Origin: Talinum fruticosum
Taxonomy: Eukaryota; Streptophyta; Magnoliopsida; Caryophyllales; Talinaceae
Assembly: GCA_021018815.1 (NCBI GenBank)
Contig: JAITYX010000004.1
Coordinates: 434,001-498,000 of the forward strand
Reading direction: 5' to 3'
DNA length: 64,000 nt
Shown: positions 49,171-59,368 of the stretch, piece by piece
Numbering within the stretch: the stretch's first letter is position 1
How the letters are laid out: each line of letters begins with the position of its first letter
Notes under the pieces: generated by a model
What the model was told of the DNA's origin: nothing
Database searches by the model: none
Seen by the model: the letters and a program-made list of their open reading frames with translations, nothing else
Program-made: the position numbers and the translations under genes

Positions 49171-49977
49171 CTAATGGATATGTTTTGTGGGATAGATTTG
49201 AATGAAATGAGGAAAAGATGTTCTGTATGAGTAATAATATAAGTATCTTTTCGTGGATTGGCAGTGGTTGGTAATGGCATTTTTGTAGGTTAGAGGAGGA
49301 AAAAGAGTTTCAAAGGTACTTTTTGTAGGAATTGCATAATCTGTTGCCTTTTGTACTCCTTTGTCACGATCTTTATTCATGTTCCCGCAAAAAATTTCTT
49401 TTGTGTCACTCTTTCCTTGCGTAAACTCTCTTGTAAGAAAATCGGGTAAAGAATTATTCTCGCCTTTGATAAATTCGATTTCGAAGTCAAAAGAAGATTG
49501 GATAGCTAGCCATCCGGCAAAAATTTGTTTAGAAACTAAATTTTTGACGTCCTTTTGAAGAACATCCTTAGTCGCTTTGCAATCAATTCGCAAAATAAAT
49601 TTTTTGAAATATAAATCATCTTGAAATTTCGAAGTACAAAGGACGATTGCTAAGATCTCCTTTTTAATGGTAGAATAATTTTGTTGAGGTCCTATCCAAA
49701 GATCGGAATGAAATCTAACTAGTTGCTCGGGTGAGCCAGGTATTCTTTGTTTGAGGATACCTCCATATCCTATATCCGAAGCATCGGCTTCAACTATCAT
49801 GAATGCACTTGGATGAGGAATGCTACGGCAAGGCGGTGCTTTAACCTTTTCTTTTATTTGTTTAACAAAGGAAGTATGTTTATCGGATCGGGGATCGGGT
49901 TTCTTTCTAAGTCTCCTATACAAAGGTGCACAGAGATGACGAAGTTTAGGGAAAAAATCGAAACGTAATTCGGACAT
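49171..49977 (-). pseudogene. caulimovirid-like RNase H and connection region
   Basis: A 268-residue open frame. The first third resembles the end of a reverse transcriptase. Then comes EADASDIGYGG, the Asp-centred first motif of retroelement RNase H, followed by YSTIKKEILAIV with the catalytic Glu and a LRIDCKA strand. No integrase follows. This is the best-preserved part of the element, but it is out of frame with the upstream RT pieces. Confidence 0.75.
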
Positions 49978-50079
49978 CCTAGAAATCTTTACAATTGTTT
50001 TTTATCTTTAATTTCATTGGGAAATTTATCAGCAAATATCAGAGATCTCATTATGGGCTTAATGGTTCCTTGATAAATA

Positions 50080-50655
50080 TCATGACCCGTAAAACGAATT
50101 TTTGTTTGAAATAAAACTATTTTTCGAGCGAAACATGACCAAACCATTTTTGCTCACAACCTGTAAGAAAATCAGTAAATGTTTAAAATGTTGATCAATT
50201 ATTTTAGAAAAAACTAAAACATCATCTATGTAAACAATAATAAATGAGGTATAAGGATTAAATATATCATTCATAATATTTTGAAATTCGAAGGGGCATT
50301 CTTAAGTTCAAATGGCATTATGTTCCATTCGTAATGGCCGAAAGGTACAATAAATGTTGTTCCGTAACGATCGGATTCAAGCAATCCGAATTTGCCAAAA
50401 TCCTAACTTCATATCAAATTTTGAAAATATTTTTGCATCATAGAGTCTATTTAGTAAATCCTTCTTATTTGGAATAGGGTAACGAATCCATTGAAGGACT
50501 TTGTTAAGAGGTTTGTAGTTAATAACAAGTCTAGGAACTCCTCGTTCCTTTTCTGCCGCATTATTAACATAGAAGGCGGCACAACTCCAAGGTGATTTAG
50601 AGGGCCGTATGAGTCTTTTGTCAAGCGAGATTGGATTTCCTTTTACAAAGCTCAA
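50080..50655 (-). pseudogene. caulimovirid-like reverse transcriptase, frameshifted
   Basis: The frame at 50655-50377 carries the N-terminal RT motifs (IRPSKSPWSCAAF, RLVINYKPLNK and FDMKLGFWQI). A second frame at 50274-50080 carries the active-site strand YIDDVLVFS (about 50236-50210). The two frames differ, and the segment between them is disrupted, so no continuous enzyme is encoded. Confidence 0.8.
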
Positions 50656-51340
50656 GGTACTCGGAATTCATCCGAGTTGGACGTGCTTTAGTTGGAATAT
50701 TTCTTTCATCAAAATCCTTAATGTAAGGAAGAGAAACTATATGTTTTTTACGTTCCCGGAAGGCATTGGGGACATCCGAACAAATTTGTTTTTTGATAAT
50801 CTCTTCAAGATCAAGAATTTTCTTTTGAACTGTAGGGGCTTGAAGTCGTTCTTCAATTCTTTTAAAAGAAATTTCTTCTTGAAGATGGGCAATCGAAGAT
50901 TGTTTGTGATACAAATTGTTAATTTGTTGGAAAATAGATGATGATTGTAGAAGAGCAACATCCTTTTGTCTTGTTGAAGAAAGGAATTTAAAAGAGATCT
51001 GTTTACCAAGAATTTTGGTATGAACTCCAGCTTCATTAACATGAAACGGGTAGATTTGAGTGAGGAAAGGAGTACCAAGGATAATATCATTGGTAACATT
51101 TTCAACAACAAGGAATACATTTTTGAAACAATAATTGTTATTCTCAATGTATCCTTTATTAAGTTTGTTTTGATAGTTAGAGGTTCTCCGTTCGCACCGC
51201 AAAGAGTTTCGAAGATCTTTCGCAATACCTAGTAGGTATAACACCTCTTTTAGTACAATTTTGATCAGCTCCACTATCAATAAGAGCTACTCTACAGGTA
51301 GAGAAGTCATCAACCACTAGTTTGACAACCGATACCATTT
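50621..51340 (-). pseudogene. retropepsin-like region and RT linker
   Basis: On the minus strand at about 51300-51255 the translation reads ALIDSGADQNC, the DSGA active-site motif of aspartic proteases of retroelements. The following open frame (51280-50621) runs toward the RT without a clear further domain. Position between coat and RT fits a pararetroviral polyprotein. Confidence 0.65.
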
Positions 51341-51801
51341 TTGAAAGGTAACTCTAAAATAGTAGAGATAAACTGTTCATTATTAATTTTGTCAATTGGA
51401 GGAAACTCAACAGATTCCGAGAATTCTGGAAGTCCGGATGAAGAGGCTTCATTATTTCGAGAAGAGTAAATTTAGCTTCAAATTCTACTTAGGTTTAGAA
51501 TATCTTGTTTAAGAGATCCGACTCGAGATTTAAGATCATTAATCTCGATCAGTAAATCTCTAGTTGTAAATTGTTGATATGGATTTGGAGTAGGGAATTT
51601 TTCATGGAGTTTGGAAAGACTAAAGGTAGGAAGGTTTGGGAGTGAAGGAGTCTTTTCTTCTTCTAGAATGATATTCTTGAGTTTTTCAAGATAATCCTTC
51701 TTTAGATTAGGATGTGATATTTGTCCTATTAAATCAAGCATAAATTCTTTCGACCTCTATCCGTAATAACATTAAGCCGCTTGATAGGGGATGATTCATA
51801 T

Positions 51802-52716
51802 TCATATTCGTCTACTTCGAACTAAGATAATAATCTTCGGTTCCTTCGAATCGACGCATTTTGAGTAAGGATAGAAAAGTTCATTAATCTTTTTCTCGGT
51901 TTTGCATTGGAAAGCCTTATGTCCAACCTTTCCGCATTTATAACAAACTATTTTCTTCTTCTTGTTAACCCCTTTTTGTTTCTTGGGAGGATAGGGTTTA
52001 GAAGGAGCAGATTTTGGAGTAAATGTTTTCTTAATAGGTTTATTCTTTCGAAAGTTTTTGTTAGTTTTTCTAATCCTAGCAGAAGGGGCCTCAATTTTGG
52101 TAAAGCCAAAGGCTTCACGTAAGCTTCCCATTTCTCTTCCGGATTGGGATTTATCTTTGCCATATTTAGCTTGAAGTTTAAGCTTATTGCAAAGAATTAG
52201 TCCTTCACTTTTAACTATACCAAATAATTGACCAAAAATAAAAAGAAAATAAGGTATATGATCCGAATTAAAGTTTTGGCGGAGTTTACCAAGAATTCTT
52301 TCTCCGAAGAGTCTTGGTAATCCCGCTATAAATCTTTCTTTCCAGAATTGTGCATTCCCATCTTCTCTCTTCAAAACATTGGTTAGAAAGACATCCTTAT
52401 ACCATCGATAGTCACTAAGGGTAGGACATCTAAGATTAATGAGGATGGACTTAGCTGCTGCTTGTCCTTCATTGGGGTTTCCTATAAAATGAAGAGAGAT
52501 AGTATGAATTAGCAATTCATTACCATCTTCTTCTTCAACTGGTATATTGTTACGAATAACAGTAGTTTTATGACTAAGAATTTGGATTTTCTCATCATGG
52601 GTAAGGAAATTATCCCACCAATTCTTTAACCGGCCCGAGAATCCTAAGGCTAAGGTAGCTGCTAAGTTCTTACCTGTTAATCCTCTAGTTTTGAAGGCTA
52701 CACAAGCCATACCCAT
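51802..52716 (-). pseudogene. coat-protein-like region with CCHC zinc knuckle
   Basis: An open frame of 304 residues. It is basic in its second half (poly-Lys/Arg stretches) and carries one zinc knuckle, CYKCGKVGHKAFQC (Cx2Cx4Hx4C, about 51945-51904), close to its C-terminal end. This is the layout of caulimovirid coat proteins. The upstream part (LKNWWDNFL, HFIGNP, RCPTLSDYRWY) resembles the coat core by general character only. Neighbouring frames are broken. Confidence 0.7.
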
Positions 52717-52889
52717 TTGTTGTAAGGTAGACGAGATTTTATGTTCCGCCTTACCATCTATATTCCATTCTATTAAGGATTGGCCATCAAATAGGTTGGT
52801 TTGGAATTGTCCTCTCTCTTCATATTGAACATCCGGAGGGGTAGGTCTAGGATAGAAATTTCTAGTATTTCTAAAATTTTTAATTTTAT

Positions 52890-54168
52890 TTAAAGAAGAA
52901 GGTTCCTTTTCTCTTTCTTCTTCAGTTTCACTCTCAAAGGTTTTTGAAGAGTTATGATTTGGTCTAAATCACTTTCTTCAGAATCGGAATCAGTAGAAGT
53001 TTCTTCTTGAGCTATACTACGGGTTTTGTCTATACAACTAACAGTTTTAGAGCTGCTAGCATTTTCCAAATCTTTAAGTCTGTTGAGATATAGTGTTAAG
53101 GAGGCGATTATTAGAGAAAGGACTTTCTCCGATAAGAGCTTCCTCTGTTTCTTTAGGAATACTATCAAGCTTAAAGAAAGGTCTAGAAACAGATTCTGTA
53201 TAAGATGTAGACTTACTAGTAATACTGCTACTAGATTTTTGAGAGTATATCTTGGCAGAGACTATAGTTAGTTGCTCTGCTATAGTCGAAAGAATTGTAT
53301 TAGTATAGTTAGCTTGTTGATGGACTTTTGCAAGGTCCTCAACGATGAATCGTATCATTCCCTCCCGACCGGTTTTGTAAGGGCAAGCAAGAATGTCTTG
53401 TCCTTGCAAAGGGATTTTATGGATGTAGCCGCAGGCGGATGAACAAGCAACTATGCTACTGCCATCTAAGAGATGTCATGTTTTAGATAGACTAGTTTGA
53501 ACATTTAGACTTGGTTGCTTATAAGGATCATTGAGTCCCAGGTTGTGACGAAAAGGTAGGAAACCAAATGAAAAAGGGAATATTAACAACTAGTCTGTTC
53601 ATATCATTAACCCAATGATTTTTTATGGAAAAGCGTAATTGCTTATCCATTGCTTCAAACCAAGTTCTTAAGGTAGCATTAGATAGGTCGTAATAATCTT
53701 TCTTAAGCATATGCCAATCGATCCGGAAGTCCGTGGAGGTAAGGACATTAATTCCTTCTCCAATATGTGAGTTTGGAGGGGAGTTGTTGGAAGAAACTTG
53801 CTCTGGGATGGGAGTAGTAAATTTGTATCTTTGAGAATTTGTAACTCGAATCTTGGTGAAAAGTATATTCGAAAAAATCTTCTAGAACTAGAAGCTTCTA
53901 TTCTAGAGAAATTTTCTCCGAATGATCCGAACCTAATGAGAACCCTACCATCCGGTTCTTCTATAATTTGTTCAACTTGTGAGTCTTCAAGATGAGTAGA
54001 ACTCTGTTCATTTTCGAGTTCTAATTCTATCGGGATGATAATCTCATCTTGTTTGAGGGTTTTAGGAGTAAAAACTAATGGCTTTTCATCGGTTATAGTT
54101 AGAAGAACAATTTCTTTTGAATTTGATGGAAGTGGAGAGAGATATTTGGTATTGAGATTGGAAGTCAT
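52890..54168 (-). pseudogene. N-terminal polyprotein-like region, role uncertain
   Basis: Broken minus-strand frames at 54168-53668, 53710-53528, 53409-53074 and 53168-52890. The first begins with an ATG at 54168 and would be the N-terminus of the element's first reading frame. The region 53168-52890 is Ser/Glu/Asp-rich, as often seen before a coat protein. A movement protein would be expected near here in a caulimovirid, but I cannot confirm its motifs. Confidence 0.4.
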
Positions 54169-54170
54169 CA

Positions 54171-54859
54171 GTCAAAAATAGACTTTGTACATGACAACAA
54201 AATTTTTAAAATCATGAAATTCATTACCTTGACCATAAACATCCGAGTTGCAAAGCTTGAATTGTCATAGGACAAGTTAAATCAACTGGAAAATCTGGAT
54301 AACAGCTTGAAAAATACAGGTCCATTGCAAATATTTGTATTGATCATAGTAAGCAAAGAAGATTTATATATTTTTTTAAACGTTTGTCACGGACAACCAT
54401 AAATATAGGTGCGTTAATACCTTTTACGAGAAGAGACTTAACGAGCAACTTGTACTAACCCTATATGCATGAATCTATATTTGGCTCTTACATGACTCTC
54501 AATTGAACCTTGGTTCAAGAGAGGGATTGTTTGTAATCCATTATGTAGACTAATAATCTCTTCATGAGTCTTAACGAGAATATCGTCGTAGAGAAATCAA
54601 AGGTACCTATTTTGTAAATAGACTCGGCTTGACCTTAGGTATGGTCCAATTTTGGTATTCATTTGGAGTAGGAGCCTTAATTAAGGGTCCGAGTCCTAGT
54701 TTCGTACTATTAACTATATTGGGATGACTATCAGCCTCAAAAGACAACGATCGTCCGAGTTTTGACGCCATGGTTAATGCATAATAAAGATAGTTAAACG
54801 AAGCAAATAGTTAAACAACAAATAGTTAAACAACTAGTACTGTTCATATATATATTAAT
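54171..54859. other. non-coding DNA flanking the caulimovirid-like sequence
   Basis: No coding motif seen. It may include intergenic (leader) sequence of the viral element. Short repeats (agttaaacaac, 54792-54832) occur near the right side. Confidence 0.4.
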
Positions 54860-55285
54860 TACGGGTTTAATCCGGTTCAACCATCAACCGTGTCAACCGA
54901 TTTAATCCGGAGTTAAATGGTCCGACCGATCGAATCATTGATCCACTTTCTCGACCTAGTCACGAGTGAGTGAAGAGGAGGGGTTGTTTAAAATGTAGTT
55001 AAGATTTTTAGTTTTTGTTTTCCGAGATGAAAAGGGCCCAAAATAATAAAAGTCTGTCTAAAAGTTTTTTTAAAAATATTTTTTATGTTGAAATTTGAAT
55101 GAGCTTTTTAATAAAACATATATTTTTTTGTCTAAATATGTGTTGAGTTAACTTTAATTATATATATATATATATATATTACGGGTTTAATCCAATTCAA
55201 CCATCAATCAAGTCAACTGATTTAATTCGAGTTAAACCGTCCGACCGGTCGAACTATTGACCCACTTTGCTAACCGGGTTAATCA
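54860..55285. repeat. pair of about 100-bp direct repeats with AT-rich leaders
   Basis: Copy A (about 54860-54960) and copy B (about 55180-55285) both begin acgggtttaatcc, continue ttcaaccatcaa and later share gtccgaccg. Both are preceded by TA-rich tracts. They could be termini of a small element or a dispersed repeat; no coding sequence lies between. Confidence 0.7.
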
Positions 55286-55619
55286 CCGAACTTGTTTTTT
55301 AACATAGCTCTCGGGTATATAATAGATACATTATAGTTTACCCTCCGAAAGACAATAAGATTTGTATTAATTATTCTAAAATTTCACCTTAATATTTTAA
55401 ATTTATAATTCTCCATTACCATTTTTTTTAATATGGCATGATATTTTATTAATAAAAATCATCACATTTTCATTTGGAAAAAATGGTACTGAAATTGCTT
55501 AAAAATACTAATCCTCGATGGTACTAAAGTTGCCACTCTGAACATTAGCTAGCACCTTGCCCGGGTGACTCATCGCGAAGTCTTCCCGGATAACAGTTAG
55601 CAACTGAAGCATTATAGTT

Positions 55620-55623
<4 letters not shown>

Positions 55624-55651
<28 letters not shown>
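55624..55651 (+). repeat. (TC)n microsatellite in the COG4 5' UTR
   Basis: About fourteen TC units ending three bases before the COG4 start codon. Confidence 0.85.
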
Positions 55652-55652
<1 letters not shown>

Positions 55653-55654
55653 CA

Positions 55655-58600
55655 ATGGCGTCGAAGACGGCGGCGTCTCCCACCGTCATCACCGCCGATC
55701 CCGACACGTTCACCTCCGCCACAAACACCACTACCTCGTCCACCCCGACCCAACAATTCTCCATCGATTTCGGATCACCTGAAACCCTTTCCCAAATACG
55801 CGCCCTCACCGACGTCGGTGCAATGACACGCCTCCTCCATGAATGCATCGCCTACCAGCGGTCCCTCGACGTGGAGCTCGAGTCCATCCTCTCTCAGCGC
55901 TCCGACCTCGACAAGCACCTCTCCTCTCTCCTCAAATCTTCTCAAGTACTCTCCATCGTCCGATCTGACGCCGATCACATCCTCTCGTCCGTCCGATCCA
56001 CCTCTCATCTCGCCGACTCAGTCTCCGCCAAGGTTCGCGAGCTCGACCTCGCCCAGTCGCGCGTGTCCTCCACTCTCCTCCGCCTCGACGCCATTTCCCA
56101 GAAATCCGCTTGCATTGACAATGTCAAGTCTTCGCTCGAGTCCGATGATTACGAGTCCGCCGCGACCCACGTCAAGAAGTTTCTGGAGATCGACAATACG
56201 TTTCGGGACGTTTCAGCATCTGGGTCTTCTCAGAGAGAGGAGCTCATTGGTTATAAGAAACAGCTCGAAGGGATTGTGAAGAAGAAGGCCGCAGCTGCTA
56301 TAGATCAAAGGGATCATCCTACAGTTGTTCGTTTCATTCGGCTTTACCCCCATTTGGGTATCGAGGAAGAAGGATTACAGGTACATAGATGCCTTTCAAT
56401 TTTGATCCCATTTGATTTTACATTTTGGATGTTCTTGTTGTTTAGTGTAATTGGTGGCAATGTTGGTAATTATGAATGATAGTATTTCAGCAGTTGTTTA
56501 TTTATATATGTAGGAAATGTGAATATATTTGCTAATAATGTATTGGGATTATTGAAAATTCTGCTAAAGTTTATTTTCTGACACTTCGAATTTAATGTAC
56601 AAGTTTTAGGTTTTGGGAATTGAATACTATGTTATATGGATTTGGGGACCTTGATCTAGTGGTTGATATGAGATGACTTTTAAAAAAAAAAAACTGATTT
56701 CAGGTATATGTGAGTTACTTGAAGAAGGTGATTTCTATGAGATCGAAGATGGAATTTGAGAACTTGGTTGAGTTGATGGAAAATAGTTATCCCTCTGGTA
56801 ATGCAAACAGTAATAACCAGGTTAATTTTGTTGCTTGCTTGACGAATTTGTTTAAAGACATTGTGTTAGCAATTGAGGAAAATGATGAGATCTTGCACAG
56901 TTTGTGTGGGGAAGATGGTATAGTCTATGCAATATGTGAACTCCAGGAAGAGTGTGATTCAAGGGGTTCTCTGATCTTGAAGAAGTATATGGAGTACAGG
57001 AAACTGGGGAAATTGGCCTCGGATATTAATTCTTATAGCAAGAATTTGCTTTCTGTTGGGAATGTGGAGGGTCCTGATCCAAGAGAGGTGGAGTTGTATT
57101 TGGAGGAGATTTTGTCCTTGACACAGCTGGGTGAAGATTATACCGAGTATATGGTGTCAAAGATTAGAGGTTTGAGCTCGATTGATCCGGAGCTTGGTCC
57201 GCGAGCTACCAAAGCATTTAAAAGTGGAACTTTCAGCAAGGTTGTTCAGGACATAACTGGTTTTTATGTCATCTTAGAGGAGTTCTTCATGGTGGAAAAT
57301 GTGAGGAAGGCTATCAAGATTGATGAACATGTACCGGATAGCTTGACAACTTCAATGGTGGATGACGTTTTCTATGTCTTGCAAAGTTGTTGCCGGAGGG
57401 CGATATCCACGTCAAACATCAACTCTGTGGTTGCAGTTTTAAGTGGTGCTGTCAACTTGCTGAGCAATGAGTATCTAGAAGCTCTGCAACAGAAAATGAG
57501 GGAGCCAAATCTTGGTGCGAAGCTTTTTTGGGAGGGGTTGGTGTTCAGAAGACTGGGACAGAGATTGCTACAGCTTTAAATAATATGGATGTCAGCAGTG
57601 AGTATGTCCTCAAATTACGCCATGAGATTGAGGAGCAATGTGCAGAGGTAAATTACTTGCTTCCTACAAGCACGATCATGTAAAAATGTTCTCTTAATAA
57701 TCTGACATTCTTGATCCTATTTTTCCTATCTACTGCTATATGTAGTTGAATTGATGAAATTTACCTTTCTGGTTGACTGCAAGTCACACAATCAATTCAG
57801 ACCCGCTTTGGTGGTTGATGTAAAATATTCAGGTAAATAAGATGGCCTGTTAAAAAAAGAATCAATTTCCTAATATGGCATTTTAAAACTGTCAGTTTGG
57901 CCATACACTACGGTAATTCTTTAGCAATGATTTTCACTCTTATGAGCTTTGTTTGAGCTTATGTATGATATTAATCCTTTTTCATTTTGTGGTATGTAAC
58001 CTCGTTGTCTGTAATTGGCTGAATATCGAAAATCTACCATCTACTGCAGCCACAGTGGTATGGCATAGAAAAAGCCTACATCCTCTTGCCCATGTGCTTA
58101 GGATCAATGAAAATTGAAGACGTAATCTTTGGGAGATGGAATGAAACGGCTCTTTCATAATGTACCTGATTATATGTTCTTAATAGGAGTTACTAGTTTG
58201 TAGTGAGAAGTGCCAACAATTATGTAGGCTAGACATATACTTGCTTTTTTTTAAAGCCTTTCTTTCTATATATATTATTGTTTGAAATGTTACTATGGCT
58301 TGTGGTTATTTGGGACGAATCCTTACGGAGGTATCCATTTTCAGCATTTCTATTTTATATATTTCTTTTCAATTTCCCCTTTTAGTTTTTTGAGGGCGAC
58401 GATAAATTCTCAAAGGTAAATTTGGAGCCTAATCCTTTCTGATTTTGAAGGTTTGTAGCTATAAAACCTAGAGAGAGGGGGAGGGAGGAAACCGGGGGAG
58501 GGGGTGTTTCTTCTGTATAAGCTGATGCCAATAGGGTTATCTGTGATTTAGGGAAATCATGGTTGGCAGAGATGAGCAATCTTTCTCAATTGAGGTGTTT

Positions 58601-59368
58601 TTTTATTTGCTTTCTTAGTTTTTGAATATTTTCTCTGTCACTGCTGCTTTTCTATAATATTTGCTTTCATGCATCTCTGTCTTGTCTGGAAATTGAGTAC
58701 TATTTTCATGTATTGAGGAGCTTTTGACCATTATTTAGGTATTCCCAGCACCAGCTGATAGAGAGAAAGTGAAATCCTGCCTATCTGAGTTGGGAGATAT
58801 GAGCAATAGTTTTAAGCAGGCATTAAATGCTGGCATGGAGCAACTTGTGGCTACTGTGACTCCACGAATCCGTCCAATTTTGGATAGTGTGGCAACCATT
58901 AGTTATGAGTTATCTGAGGCTGAATATGCTGAGAATGAGGTCAATGATCCTTGGGTCCAGAGGCTTCTTCATGCTGTTGAAACCAATGCAGGATGGCTTC
59001 AGCCTGTAATGACTGCCAACAATTATGATACCTTTGTCCATTTGATCATAGATTTTATCGCCAAGAGGCTTGAAGTCATCATGATGCAGAAAAGGTTCAG
59101 CCAACTTGGAGGTTTACAACTTGACAGAGATGCGAGGGCTTTAGTCAGTCATTTCTCAAGCATGACTCAGAGAACAGTGAGAGATAAGTTTGCTCGTCTT
59201 ACACAGATGGCAACCATTCTAAACTTAGAAAAAGTGTCTGAGATATTGGATTTCTGGGGTGAGAACTCAGGGCCAATGACCTGGAGGCTAACTCCTGCAG
59301 AGGTGAGGAGAGTGCTGGGTCTGAGAGTGGACTTTAAACCAGAAGCTATAGCTGCATTGAAACTTTGA
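55655..59368 (+). CDS. COG4: conserved oligomeric Golgi complex subunit 4
   Basis: COG4 is a core subunit of lobe A of the COG tether, which captures retrograde vesicles at the Golgi and helps keep glycosylation enzymes in place. Three exons with GT-AG introns: 55655-56380, 56704-57647, 58739-59368 (TGA). About 766 residues. The N-terminus is Ser/Thr-rich, followed by a predicted helical region (residues about 60-150). Next come the family-typical strings LESDDYESAA, QLEGIVKKK, QRDHPTVVRFI, LRHEIEEQCAE, VFPAPADRE, and a highly conserved C-terminus (RALVSHFSSMTQRTVRDKFA, WRLTPAEVRRVL, ending AIAALKL). The start is the first ATG after the TC tract. Oddity: exon 2 is 944 bases and changes frame at a run of six T (57524-57529). 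Seven T restore the expected reading across GAKLF to VGVQKTG and on to the exon end. Elsewhere the gene looks fully intact. Confidence 0.93.

Larger units (their letters stand above)
47684..54170 (-). mobile_element. endogenous caulimovirid-like sequence, degenerate
   Basis: Old copy of a plant pararetrovirus-like genome, read on the minus strand. The order is an N-terminal region, a coat-protein-like region with a zinc knuckle, a retropepsin-like motif, reverse transcriptase, RNase H and a further downstream frame. No integrase and no flanking LTRs were recognised, which separates it from Ty3/gypsy elements. Frames are broken by shifts and stops in nearly every domain, so it is not functional. 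I did not find a tRNA-Met primer-binding string by eye. The genus is not assigned. An unusual LTR retroelement is the alternative, but the gag-like part with its knuckle in coat position and the lack of integrase favour a caulimovirid. Confidence 0.75.

Noticed and set aside
54171..54859. tRNA-Met primer-binding site for the caulimovirid-like element
   Set aside because: I looked for the conserved 12-base string on both strands here and near 47.7-48.5 kb and did not find it.
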